Shown here in pieces: positions 11,901-23,900 of a DNA stretch of 64,000 nt (positions are counted from its first letter, which is position 1; every line of letters begins with the position of its first letter). This stretch comes from Hyphodiscus hymeniophilus (lineage: Eukaryota; Ascomycota; Leotiomycetes; Helotiales; Hyphodiscaceae). The translations under genes were made by a program, and so were the position numbers. The notes under the pieces were generated by a model. That model was given only the letters and a program-made list of their open reading frames with translations. It had not been told where the DNA came from and did no database searches. Where the stretch lies: positions 434,001 through 498,000 of the forward strand of contig VNKQ01000019.1 in assembly GCA_016508695.1 (NCBI GenBank), given 5' to 3'.

Positions 11901-13689
11901 ATAGGACCTGAGGATCAGCACTCTGACTATCTGGTGCAGCTGAAAAAAATGACAATGTCAAGGCCGGCCTCGGATATGTCGCAGGTGTACATTCACCACC
12001 TCACGGTGCTTTCTCGTCTTACTTCATTTAGAAGAAGTTGGAACTCGACATGCCGCGCTCCGTCTTCCTTCTATCGTGCTCCTGGGTTTCTGAATTTGCG
12101 GTCAAGTGCTTAGTCTTGGGGTTTTCCTCCTAGGCGAGGCTGTGTCGACGGACTTGCTGTCTAGCTGTCGCTTTTCATGCGACATTGCATGTTCATCTCC
12201 TCAAGTCGATATGTGATTATATGCGAGACGGTGACGTACAGTAGAGTACAATACAGTGCATTTCCTGTGTCATCCCTCGACTCTCGAGAACTCTCCATCT
12301 GCATTATGCGCGCAGGATATGAGCACGAGAAATCGTGTTGAGAGTGCGTTTTGCAAAATACCATCTGCGGGTAAGGAGCTGTGGCCGTAAAGAGCAAGCG
12401 GGGAAAGGGGTTAGCGAGAAATGGGGACAGGGGTAGCGAGAATTGAGCTGAGTAGACGGGAGTTTGTTTGAGGGATGTAATCGCTGAAGCTCGTTGATTG
12501 CATAGCTGGTTTTGGATATAGGATGTGTGAAGATAAGCTGGTTCGGGAGATGTGGGTTTGTTTTATTTGAGAGCTTTGTTCGGTTGGTTCACTGCTGTCT
12601 GCTGTGTCTGTTGTGACCGAGAATGCGAATAGCAAGTAAGGGTAGTGATTCCTTTGAAGAATTCGACGCAGTTATTTTTGTTCCGCGATAATGATATAAT
12701 CCGACCCTCTTGTTCTAGAATAACATATGGTATATGCAAAATGCACGTACTTCCAAGATTGAAAAGGTCTCCTCGCAGTTTCTACCGGTATTGGGAATTT
12801 GGTGTAGTAGTCTCCAAACTTTCCAAGTGCTCTTTGACTTTTGTAGTGTCCAACAGCACATGCTCCTGCACGAAACTCCTCATCCTCTTCTTATCAAGAT
12901 ATGTGTGAAAAGGCTACTAATGCTACCGCGGCTATCGACTCATCTTACCGAGCATTCAAAATATGGCCAAATGCATGATCCACGATAGATTGGAATCATG
13001 ATGGACTGCTTGGAGTGGTTTGTGGCGAACGGACCAATTTTGGGAGGCTTGTTATCTGGCAAAACGCCAAATGAGGGCTCCATGGAAGGAAACAGGTTGC
13101 TAGGTTGGTGGTGGATGATTGATCCACGGTAGAGGGTTGTTGAGTGAGCTTTTGCTGACGCTTCATTCGAGAGATATTGTTCTGACTTGCAGCGAACGAT
13201 CCGCTACATGGAGAACTTATTTGCTGAGATCGCAAAAGAGGGTTCATTCGTTTGACGAGCTTGTGGTAGACGGTCGACTTGTTGGGAAACCTGGTGATGG
13301 ATGATTTTTGTGTAAAATCCTACTCCTTGCAAAATAGTCATCTGGTGACCTTGTGATATTAGGCAAGGGAAAACATGAGTAAATCAGGGTTGTCTGGTGT
13401 GTTTCGATCTCCAAATATGCAAGGCTTTTCCCTACCACGAGTCATGGCATTTAGATCTGATGGGTCTGTCCTTTCCAAGAAGGTGGTGGATGATGTTTCC
13501 CTAATGCTTCATATATGTATACATGTACGGGTCGTACATGGACGAATTTTCCTACGGTGAGATATCGATACTTCGGAGTCTTAGAAAGAGCATGATTGGA
13601 ACGTGGGAATGTATTATCCTCCACTCCGCGCAGAGTATTCTTAGTGTACATCGCAATGCCGTCAAAACGCCTTTACGCCATATATCCAG

Positions 13690-16322
13690 TTAGTCGGCGC
13701 TCAAATCCAAGCAATCAACCTGCGAGTATCTCCAAGCTCGACTCCTCCCTTGGACGAGTTCAGAAGCATCGGCCTCTTTCCAGGCTCCAGGTAGACTCTC
13801 TCTGAGCATTATGTATTTTTTGCTGTTGACCGCCTGTGCCGCGATGGTGACTCTACTCACGTCTTCATTGACTTGAGTTCGTGTAATTTCTGGGGACGAT
13901 GATAGTGTTATGCATTCTGGCTCGACGCTTCGAGCGTTTGTAGCCGACCGTGTGCAGTGTAGAAGCTGTCTCATTGGAGGGAGGTCTGGAGATGAAGAGC
14001 CAGCTATTGATTCCGAAGAAAGATAGTCAATTTCGCGATTGACTGATTTGGGGGTAAGAGTTGCCTTTCCGTACGGTGGTGGAAGAGCTATGGAGAAAGT
14101 TTTCGGCAGCGAGAGAGGCGAGCGCTTCTTCCTTGGAGACGGCTTGTGGCTTTCTTTCTCGCCCTTCGGGGGTGTTCTAATCTGAAGGGCTGCCAAATCG
14201 CCCAAGTCAACAGAGCTATTACCCGCCATCTCTTCTTCTTCCTCGCTCTCGAGCTGCGGAGAGTGACTATGCTTTCGAGTGACCGGGCCTGAAGATGGAC
14301 TTGAACTCAGACGTATCTCAACTTTGGAGTTCTGAGGTGGCTCAAAACCTGCTCCGATTTCCTTTCGAGATTGCTGGCCGATAGGTTTTGTAATGAGAGG
14401 ACCTTGCTGGGGCGAAGACGAAAGGGCTATCGTCCATGGATTGGTATTGGTGCTTCGTCTTTCGATACTTGCTTTCTTGCCTGCTTTGGGCTTCTTTGCT
14501 GTCCTAGTAGTCGTTCTAGACTGGGAAATAGTTGGGTCCATTGTGATTTCCTCCGGCAGGTGCGAAACAGTTGCAGATTTGGCCTTGTGTGTGGAGCGAG
14601 TTGTTACTGAGCTCCTGGTTGTAGGTGGTAAATTCAAACAATTCCCCAAAGCAGGCGCAAGGTAAGTCGGAGGTAGTACGGGTAGACTAGAGCCGCTTTT
14701 TGTTTTGTTTGGAAGTTTATATGCACCGCTACCCGACCTGACTCCAGGTTTCGAAATACTAACGAACTTGTCCATTGCGCCCTTTGGCATCCCACCTCTA
14801 GTTGCTGCTCTTTTAGCTGCCGCTTTTGCTTTGAGGAACTTCTTAGGGTCTCTTAGAGACTCTTCGTAGTCCTCTACTTTCAAGGGAATGCCAACCTTCG
14901 CGATCGTCTCGAAAATCCACAGTTTGTCAGGCTCGGTTGGATCGTAAGCTGAGGGTGCGCGCTTGCTTGGACTGACCGATCTTGATCCTGGTCCTGGGTC
15001 AGATGCATATGCTTCGATCTCATCATCTTCGTTGGTAGGAGCCAGCCCGTCTCGATCGTAATCATCGTTGTCGTCTTCTTCCGCATTCAAATCGAGCCCG
15101 ACGATATCGGCTGGATGATATATGACCCTTAATTCTGGAATCCCATCGGTGCTGAAATGATTCCTTCTGCCACAGATCGCTCTTACTAACTCCATCTCAT
15201 TCATTGCTGTGAGAATCACATCGTCGTATCCAGAAGCTCGTCTGTCTCCACGTAATCGTAACTTATGAACCAACAGAACAGGTGCTATTCCACGAATGAA
15301 TTTCCTCGCTCCCGCCTTATGCGTCCAATCAAAGGCTTCAGCAACGAACAGTCGAAGCCCTGGAATGTCAATATCGCCATCCCATATGATCTCCTCTTTC
15401 AGCCTTTGGAGCTTTGATGCGGATGAGACGACTGGATGCGTATAATAGCCCAAAACTTCTTTACTTGGGAAGTTCTCCGGTATTTTGAGTGATTTGTGTT
15501 TGGTCCGGAAGAATTTGCTCTTGTTCGTTTGGATCTCATGGGCTAGGCTCTCCCTCCACGCTTCAAGGCCAGCCGTGTCTGACCGAGACAGCTGACATAA
15601 AGACTTCCCAAAGCCAGCTCGAGCTGCTTCGCAAGCGGCTTTGACGCCACATCCAGGGATACCTTCAGTGATATAATCACCACCACTCATCAAAGCAACT
15701 AAGATCATGCCTTCTCGATCCAATCCAGACTTCCCAGCTTTGGTTGCCTTTGCATAATATGCAGAAACATGAGTTGGAGATTTGTTGCCTCGTCCTTCTG
15801 AGGACCAATTTCTTAATGTCAATCCACTACCGAACATGAGTGTATCGACATCTTCACTAAGAACAGCATCGACTATGCCTTCTCTTTGTAAGAGAGCACA
15901 TTCAGCTTCGGCTTCACCAGGAGCCATGTGAAATGGAAAACCAAAATGGTTCAATAGCTGCTTGCATAGCAAGTTTGGGACGGACGCTCCATGATGACCC
16001 GAGCGTTTATTTCGTTTGAAAGGTGGCTTATGTGGTCCATCGAAGACGAATAGAGGCTGGACAGAAATTGACATGAGACGAAGAAGCCGATAATAGAAAG
16101 TCCGGATCGCTGGATTTGAGCCACCTTGGCCAGCCTGAATTTGAAATTGCCATATCGAAATATCAATGGCGATTCGGAAAGGCCGCCCAGTCTGTTCAAA
16201 TTCCTCCATGGCAAGCTTTGATAGAGCAATTCTCTCTCCAGGCCCAATCTCTCCATATATTCTAAATCAGTCAATTTCAATTCGAGTATTGAAGCTGGAG
16301 CTCTTTACCCTTTGATACCCAT
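13690..16322 (-). CDS. YEN1: Yen1/GEN1-type Holliday junction resolvase
   Basis: Rad2/XPG-family nuclease that cuts four-way DNA junctions in the nucleus during recombination (family knowledge). CDS is complement(13690..16261, 16309..16322), 861 aa. Exon 1 is only 14 nt; the 47-bp intron starts GTAAAG and ends TTTAG, and joining gives MGIKGIYGEIGPGERIALS, a proper XPG N-terminus. Metal-site residues are visible: AIDISIW (about Asp38), PGEAEAE (119-125) and SEDVD (140-144). The helix-hairpin-helix segment SGGDYITEGIPGCG is at 197-210. A chromodomain-like segment, as known in GEN1, follows at about 339-395 (HFSTDGIPELRVIY). The Ser/Thr/Pro-rich tail from about 400 is probably a regulated disordered region. 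It is divergent from the Arp10-like gene. Confidence 0.93.
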
Positions 16323-16656
16323 GATGTCAACAAGTGACAATGTTCGCCACCTTACAGGACTTCTCGGCAATCCACAGAAATTTTAATAACATGAGATGGG
16401 GGAGAACAGCACTTCGTCTCGAAGCAATAAAGCAATAGAGAAGCGTGATATATATACTGCTGTCAGCGGAGTGTAGCAATGAGTGTCAAGATCTAAAACG
16501 GTGTTACTTTTACTTAGCGTCGGCGGGGTAACGCGAGCCGAGCTTGTTTGAACATATTCCGAAGCGTGAACACCACGAACCTTGAGATCTGCCCAATTAT
16601 CAGTTCGTGCGCCAATCCAATAGCGTACGAAGCTTACCTGCGCCAAATGTAATACG
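16323..16656. promoter_or_regulatory. Shared divergent promoter interval
   Basis: 334 bp separate the start codons of the Yen1 gene (-) and the Arp10-like gene (+). Promoters of both genes must lie in or overlap this stretch. No specific factor site is claimed. Confidence 0.6.
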
Positions 16657-18406
16657 ATGTCGATTTCGAGTGGTCCAGCTCACCGCAGCGTGTCAAGCAT
16701 CCGCCCTCAACCTACTGTCAATCAGGGACCTCCCGCCAGTCCTCAGACGCCTTTGCGAACGATTTCTTCCACTTATGGCTCTCCTTCTTCCCTGCGCGCC
16801 GAAGAGGATGTTGTGGTTATTGAAATAGGCAGTCGATATATGAGAGCAGGGTTCGCAGGAGATGCTACCCCGAAAGCAGTGGTAGGGTTTGGGCCCGAAG
16901 AGCAGAGAAGAGCTGGGGACTTCAGGAAATGGGAAGTGGGCTACGACAAGAATTGGAGGAGCAGGATAGTGGGGAAAGAATGGGGAGACGGACAGGAAAT
17001 ATGGAAGCCCGATCTAAGAAACGTTGATCTGGGGCTGGTAGGAGACAAGATTGAGAGGGCAATTCGGGTAGCATACACAAGGTAACCAATGGTGTTTGAA
17101 TTTCCGAACTGGGCTTATTCTTGGCAGACATCTTCTCACTGATTCCCGACCGAGACGAATGGCTTTGATACTACCTTCTGCGTTACCGCTCCCTCTCCTA
17201 TCCACGATCCTCGACACTTTGTTCATCAATTTCCAGCCACCGAATGTGTCATTGATGTCTGCCCCGGTACTTACGACTATCTCAGCTGGTCTTCGTGCGG
17301 CTATGGTTGTTGATATTGGTTGGTCTGAGACCACAGTGACTGGCATATATGAGTATAGGGAGGTGGGCTGCAATCGTTCAATAAGAGCAAGCAAGCTGCT
17401 CGGGGAGGAAATGTTCAAGTTGCTGGCGCAGCTTGTTGACCCTACGGCGTTTAAGGATTCGGTGGAAATAAACAGAGAAAGACGGAATCTCTTGAGTTTT
17501 GAGGAATGCGAAGAAGTTATTGCGAGGATGGCATGGTGTAAAGCTGCAATGCGGGCTGATACAGAGGAGCCGACGCATGGTCTCACGCCTGTCAAGGAGG
17601 AGGACGAGCTGAGATCCAGCATGAGATCGATGAATATGAGCTCTCATGACGACATGAATGAGATCATATCAATATTTTTGACTTCGACTAGTCCCCCAAA
17701 GACGATCAGATTACCTTTCTCGAAATTGGCGGAGCCTTGCGAGACGACATTTTTTGCAGCTGGTAGGATGGCTCAAGATCTTGATGATGAGGAGTTGCCA
17801 CTGCACACACTAATATACCAAAGTCTGCTCCAACTACCCGTTGATATCAGATCGGTGTGCATGTCGAGAATTATTTTCGTGGGCGGCGGGTCCAAGATAT
17901 TGGGCTTGAAGGAGCGAATCCTGGACGAGGTTGCATCTCTTGTTCAGCGTAGAGGATGGGATCCTGTGCAAGGGAGAGCAGTTGAGCAATTCCGCGAGAA
18001 CCCCAAATTACAGCAGAGTCGAAGTAAACGAGCAAGCATTGGCCCGACGGAGATATCACCGGTAGACAGTTCATCGAAACCCAAGACGATTGCTGCATTG
18101 TTGGAGCAGGAACCTGACCCTATTGAGGAAGGATTGAAGCGTGAGGCAGGTAAAGGCTTAAGAGTGGTTGACCAGGGATATTTGCGCGCAGTCGAATCAC
18201 TTGGGGCTTGGTCTGGAGGAAGTCTCATCTCGCAGTTAAAGATACCAACCGTGTCAATCATCGACCGGGAACAATGGCTTCAGCATGGGGCCACAGGAGC
18301 ATCGAGAGATGCTGAGATTAGCATGGCTACTTCAAGACAGAGTATGGGTCCGGGCTCTTTCAAGTCTGCAGATAGATCAAGTTGGACTCTGGGATTGTGG
18401 GGTTGA
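16657..18406 (+). CDS. ARP10: Actin-related protein, Arp10-like (dynactin)
   Basis: Probably the pointed-end actin-related subunit of dynactin, acting with dynein in nuclear and vesicle transport (family knowledge). CDS is join(16657..17081, 17128..18406), 567 aa. The 46-bp intron (GTAACC..GGCAG) splits an Arg codon and restores the frame. An actin-fold phosphate-1 segment is at 53-70 (EIGSRYMRAGFAGD), a phosphate-2 segment at about 203 (VVDIGWSETTVTG) and the adenosine segment at about 391 (FVGGGSKILG). An N-terminal Ser/Pro-rich extension of 48 residues, an acidic insertion near 290-320 and a variable insert near 420-460 make it longer than actin (about 375 aa). Actin-superfamily assignment is strong; Arp10 rather than another divergent Arp is moderate. 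Confidence 0.82.
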
Positions 18407-18836
18407 GAAGACCGGCATCCATCACTTGTTCAACTTCGATGTAGTTTCCAGCACGTGATGTGCGTGAAAAACAGGCGTATGGTTCTAAAAAGCCGACAGG
18501 AGCTAATAGGATGAGGAGGAATGTATGAATATTGAAGGATACCCAATTGCTAGTGATATGAGATAAAAGAACTTAGAACTTTGAATAGAAACGGGTGATG
18601 CCTGTGGAGAAGTGATCTGAGCTCTGCTATTCATGAAAACAGGAAGAATCATCTAAGCATTTAATCGTTGAAAAAGTTCATAGGCAATACCTTTCTAGGA
18701 CATACCTTGGTTCTGAATTGATGATGTTGTGTCCATCAGTGGAATACCATCTGGACGACTGATTATCTGTTTTAGGACAAAAAATCCAATCTGGCGGAAG
18801 CTGCCGAGTTTCTACAACAGCTCCTATCTTCTCCAA
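18407..18836. other. Intergenic, no gene seen
   Basis: The 430 bp between the Arp10-like stop and the first ATG of the seryl-tRNA synthetase holds no recognisable feature. It should carry the terminator of one gene and the promoter of the next. Confidence 0.6.
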
Positions 18837-20351
18837 ATGGCATCGTCGCAACAGACCTTCACTTGTTTACAGTGCCGCCTCAAATCTGTGCGACCGCCTC
18901 GGCGATTGTTCTTTCATACTTCCAGTCGTCTCCAGGCTGACCTCCTACAAGCTTTGTCTGTAGCTCCAAAGATCAAAATCGACATCAAGCACATCCGCCA
19001 AAATGTGCTTCTCTACGAAGAGAACTGCATTACCCGCAACTACAAAGCTCAATCAAAACACCCTGCACGGATAAACAGCCTTCTCGAAGAATGGAATGTC
19101 CACAATGGAAGCGCAAGAGGTTTACGGACGAGGAATAACCTAGTAAAAGGCCGACTTGCCAACCAGACGTCACTGCACGATGAGAATTCAGACGAGGGGA
19201 ATGGCTTGGACGCGATGTCAAGGGAGCAATTGATAGGAGAAGGAAAAGTTCTGAAAGCAAAGATATCTGAGATCGAGAAGAAGGAATCTGCGATTATGTT
19301 AGAAGTCGAGTCTCTCGCGGCGGCGCTTCCAAATCTCACGAGCGACGAGACACCCCACGGCGATGTTCCAATCGTCACAGAATACATCCTCGATCATCCC
19401 CATCAACATGCCTCGGAGGCCGACCGCGTATGGCGCTCACATGTACACGTCGGCAGCGAGCTTGGCATATTGGATTTCGCAGGCGCAGCGACGACATCTG
19501 GCTGGGGGTGGTACTTTTTGCGGAAGGAAGCTGCAGAATTGGAGGATGCACTGGTGAAATATACCCTCAGCGTGGCGAAGAAACTGGGATGGGAGAGAAT
19601 CAGTCCCCCTAGTATGGTGTATAGCCATATTGCAGGAGCTTGCGGGTTTCAACCTAGGGATCAGAATGGGGAAAGCCAGATCTATAATGTACAGCAAAGT
19701 CCTGATGATGTTGGGAGAAAACCGCAGCTTAGCCTAGCCGGTACAGCTGAGATACCACTTGCTGGGATGAAAGCCAATACGATTGTTGAGGAGGCAGAAC
19801 TCCCTATAAAATGCATAGGAGTTTCTCGATGTTATCGTGCAGAAGCAGGATCTCGGGGCGTTGATACGAAAGGTCTATACCGTGTTCACGAATTTACGAA
19901 GGTCGAAATGTTTGCCTGGACGATGCCGTCCATTTCAGCGCAATATGAGATATTCGACGAAATCCTTTCAATCCAAACCACCATCCTCAAATCCCTCGGT
20001 CTTCACTGTCGAGTCCTTGAAATGCCCAGCACGGATCTTGGGGCTTCCGCAAGTCGCAAACGGGATATTGAGGCTTTCTTCCCCTCTCGAACGAAAGACG
20101 ATGGATATGGCGAAGTCACCTCTGTGTCTACTTGTACGGACTATCAGACCCGTCGATTGGCAACGAGGCTAGACCTGAGAAGCCAAGGTGGCCAGATAGT
20201 GTTTCCTTATACGGTAAACGGGACTGCGATGGCCATTCCCAGAGTTCTGGCCGCGATTTTGGAGAATGGATGGGATGAGGCGAGGAAGGAAGTCCGGATC
20301 CCTGAGGTGTTGTGGCCTTACATGGATGGTACGAAGATTATTAAAAGGTGA
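18837..20351 (+). CDS. DIA4: Seryl-tRNA synthetase, mitochondrial
   Basis: Charges mitochondrial tRNA-Ser with serine. Single exon, 504 aa. The frame is open upstream to 18729, but only from a GTG; 18837 is the first ATG. The N-terminus is basic, Arg/Ser-rich and without acidic residues (to about 40), as expected of a mitochondrial presequence. The tRNA-binding coiled-coil arm spans about 45-160. Class II catalytic motifs follow: motif 2 at about 330-355 (CYRAEAGSRGVDTKGLYR, then HEFTKVEMF) and motif 3 at about 460 (NGTAMAIPRVLAAILEN). Lone TxE serine-binding element TAEIPLAG is near 303. The length is normal for organellar SerRS. The cytosolic enzyme would lack the presequence. Confidence 0.93.
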   Translation: MASSQQTFTCLQCRLKSVRPPRRLFFHTSSRLQADLLQALSVAPKIKIDIKHIRQNVLLYEENCITRNYKAQSKHPARINSLLEEWNVHNGSARGLRTRNNLVKGRLANQTSLHDENSDEGNGLDAMSREQLIGEGKVLKAKISEIEKKESAIMLEVESLAAALPNLTSDETPHGDVPIVTEYILDHPHQHASEADRVWRSHVHVGSELGILDFAGAATTSGWGWYFLRKEAAELEDALVKYTLSVAKKLGWERISPPSMVYSHIAGACGFQPRDQNGESQIYNVQQSPDDVGRKPQLSLAGTAEIPLAGMKANTIVEEAELPIKCIGVSRCYRAEAGSRGVDTKGLYRVHEFTKVEMFAWTMPSISAQYEIFDEILSIQTTILKSLGLHCRVLEMPSTDLGASASRKRDIEAFFPSRTKDDGYGEVTSVSTCTDYQTRRLATRLDLRSQGGQIVFPYTVNGTAMAIPRVLAAILENGWDEARKEVRIPEVLWPYMDGTKIIKR

Positions 20352-20970
20352 GGCAATGTGTATCCCAAATCGTGCTTGATTTGCAGGCATGAAGGCTTTC
20401 TGGCCATTGTATATGATGTATAATATTCCCATTCCCACAATTGCCCGCTCCTGAGACCTTATTCTCTACCATATCTGTTGCAAACCACAGCCACGATATG
20501 TAAAGTTCAGTCCTCTTCTCGGTATAAGTGCGCTGCTGCTTTTCCCGATGTCAAAATCGACAGTACCTTCATGCTAGTCACATATCAAGTCAAGTTATTC
20601 AGCTCTAGCAAATGTCGGCGCATGGGATCTTTTACAATGATGATGCGGTAATCTGCAGTCGTCGAAACATAACCAAATTACATATGGTCACAATGGCTTC
20701 TTCGCAAAAACAGGCAGGCCAATTGCGAGATGCCAAACAGGAATTGGGGAGTGGTACGCCTCAGAGGAAAGGAACGACGGGGTCTGGCTGCATGCATGAT
20801 GCACCTTGCGCCCCAATGGTCGAGGCAGACTTCCGCCGGATGAGCCTTGCGCAAAACACTCATAAACAACCTGAAGCGGCGGGGAATTGCTTCAACAATA
20901 ACTACGACTGCAAGAGCTCGGTTGTGTTACAGCTGGACACGATATCTAAGTACAGGCGGTTCTTTCAACA
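20352..20970. other. Intergenic, no gene seen
   Basis: 619 bp with short frames only. Some could be 5' leader of the downstream zinc-finger locus. Confidence 0.5.
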
Positions 20971-23900
20971 ATGTCACATCCCTATGTGGACGATGTTTAC
21001 CTTCCCCCAATCCTCCCGGCTGTACCAAGTTCCAACCCCATAGAATCAACGACCTCACCGTTACTAAACAACCAGCGTGAGAATCCGAATGATTCCGTAC
21101 GAGGGTACAACGAGGGTCTCTCCTTCATCCCAAATCCACCTGTATATCATCCTTTAGCTTCAATAGGCACTCCCCAACATGTTTTTGTCTCCCGCCAAAG
21201 GGTCCCTCTCTGGATCCTCGAATGACCCCGGGGAAAGAGAGTCGTCAAGCACGGATCCAAGAATGCCTTCGATGCTAATCGACCGTATGAGTATTTATGG
21301 CGACAAAAATCCACAACTCGGAAGCTTTGAGTGTACCTATCCTGGTTGCACCGTAACACCATTCCAAACACAGTACCTTCTGAACTCGCACGCCAATGTC
21401 CACACTTCTAATCGTCCCCACTATTGCCACGTCAAAGGCTGTCCACGCAGTGTAGGTGGCAAAGGCTTCAAAAGGAAGAATGAGCTTATTCGACACGGGC
21501 TTGTACATGAGAGCCCTGGTTATGTGTGCCCCTTTTGTCCTGACCGAGAACACAAATATCCAAGGCCGGATAATCTACTAAGGTTAGTTGCATACTATCC
21601 ACTTGGGTATCTCTGACAGTCCTTAGGCATGTTCGAATTCACCATTATGATAAGAGTAAAGACGACCCTCAACTAAGGGAGGTGATGTCGCAGCAGCTGG
21701 AAAGCCAACCAAGGGGACTGGGCAGGAAACGAGACGTGGTGATATTGGCCATAACAGCCATAACGTGCAATTTGCTTCGGCGGTCTCGACTTCGAAGAAA
21801 CTAGTCCCAGCGACAATCTCGTCTGTACCCGGTGGGCAGAACCCAGGGCACTTTCTTTTAGCGGAGTCTTCAGAGAAAGGTCCTGGGTTACATTCGGAAG
21901 CACCTGTTATCTACGAGTCGCTATTCGGCTCCCAGGGGGCTAATGCGTCACGTTATGCTCTACCTAACAACCCACGGTTTGTGATCACCGGCCAGACGTT
22001 CAACCTTGGAAGTTCAGAGACTCCAGAAACGGTGACGTTTCAAAATCACGAAGCACAAACTTCGGCTAGAAGACTCGGGCACGACGTTCGCGAGGATATT
22101 TCTGAAGAGCAGACTACCTTGATAGTCAAGTTGAGACGACCCAGAGAGAGGTTTAGAGACATGCTCAGAGATTGGGACGCTAGAGCCCAAGGTCCAAACC
22201 TACATTTCGCATTTTCTACCGATAACAAGGGTGATCACCAGTATCCGGACCACGAAAGGTTAGACTTGAGTATTCCCACAGGTCCTGCCACGGATTCTGG
22301 CTATGCTTCCCATGGGAGGAGTGAATACACCAGCAAAAATGACGACGAAGATGACACCCGAACCGTGTTTACAGATAACCAAGAGCTAGATATCACTGAC
22401 GATGTGAAAGAGAGGCTCGTTGCGGCCTTCTCTCGCGGATTAGTTGAAAAGCTTGGCACGTTCTTAAGCACTGAGAGTGACCGAAGTACCATACGCAACT
22501 TGCTTGACGAATTTTTGAAGGAATACTCACTCCGGCTCGGAATAAACGCATGTGCTGGCGAGCAGAAGCGTGCCACAACATTTGTTCGTCACTATAGACG
22601 GTACGAAACCTTCAATTACCCGTCCATATCATTTTCCTCATATTCGTTGGATGATTGGGATCCCAATCGTCAGATGATCGAGTGATATAACTGTAATGTT
22701 CCAAGGTTGGAATGATTTCGAGTTCAAATTGGTTATGTGAAGTGGCCGATTTGTGTCTGTATTCCTGAAATCGGTGGTTGGCAGGATAGAGTGTCTCCTA
22801 CACCGTAAAGACCAGGAAAGTGTGAAGCTTTCGAACACTGACGGGTTCTAGCCGTATTGCCAACTTGATTGTGAGTTCGGCGGGCTTCTCCTCTGCAACA
22901 GAGGGCGAAATACTAGAAGATGAAGACGAAGACATCGCTTCGCACAAGGAAGATGGAATCACTATAGCGGAAAAAATGCATCTCTGGCATACGAAGAAGG
23001 ATACAGAAGATGAGGGAGAAGAATTATTATCACAGAATGAATCCGGTGTTACTCTAACTGAGAAGACACATCCTGAGGAGACTCGGAATCCAGATGCAAT
23101 AGCATCACAGGAATATCACATCACTATGGACCAAAGCGATGCTGTTGACGATGACGACGATGTCGAAGACTATGCAGTTGCTAACTACCCCGAGGCTTGG
23201 CAATTTCTGACCAGCAGCCATGCGTACTATTGGCTATTGAGTAGAGTCAGGAGTGAGATGCTGCTCAGCAAAAGAGAAGGTACAACAGCAGAAAAGATCA
23301 GAAATGAGATCTTGAGAGGACTAGCAGCCCAGCCAAAAAGGAATGGGTACGGACAAGCGATGAGCAAGGTGAAGTTCAATATTTCGTGGTGCTTTCCACA
23401 GTTTCTCAGTGGGAACTACCCGAAGGAGCGTAACCCAAGCATTAGCTCTTTTATTACACTCGTGGCATCTAAAGACAACGTGCAGGCGTTGACTTGTGGT
23501 CAATATATGAGTCAAGTGTGGCCAGTGACCGGCCCAGAGATATTGAGTGCTCTTCAAGGAGCACTGGACAAGGGCCTGGGGCAAGCATACAGAGGTAACT
23601 CGGCTTTTCAATCATGCATCGTGTAAGACATACTGACCAATTTGTTCGTAGCCATTATGATGGATAAAACACGCGTGACTCTTGAAATCAACGACTCGAT
23701 TGTTTTCGCAACCATAAAGGGTACGGAGCCTGCTATCGCAGAAATTGGTCAACAGCTGGCATGGCTAGGTGCTGCTTTGCGCTCGTCACCTTCCGATCGA
23801 ATAGCATACGCTACACCTCAGGTCATCTGCTCTGCCACCACTGGCACTGACTTTAGGCTCGATTTCCGAGTCAAGGAACACACTACCCAAGGCTTTCAAG

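Larger units (their letters stand above)
3058..13689. other. 10.6 kb gene-poor interval
   Basis: I find no open frame here with protein-like composition, no family motif, and no chain of exons with matching phases. The longest frames read as low-complexity or random translations. The first 3 kb is dense in simple repeats and purine or pyrimidine tracts (annotated separately); the remainder is ordinary mixed sequence. It lies between the 5' end of the phospholipase C gene and the 3' end of the Yen1 gene, so it may hold that gene's promoter and leader or a noncoding transcript. That is inference. Confidence 0.6.

Noticed and set aside
18729..18836. Upstream extension of the seryl-tRNA synthetase
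   Set aside because: It would begin at GTG. The first ATG, at 18837, gives a good mitochondrial presequence.
21656..21696. 41-bp intron that would repair the break after the zinc fingers
   Set aside because: Shorter than every other intron here, and it removes a charged stretch that resembles a common C2H2 tail. Kept as an alternative.
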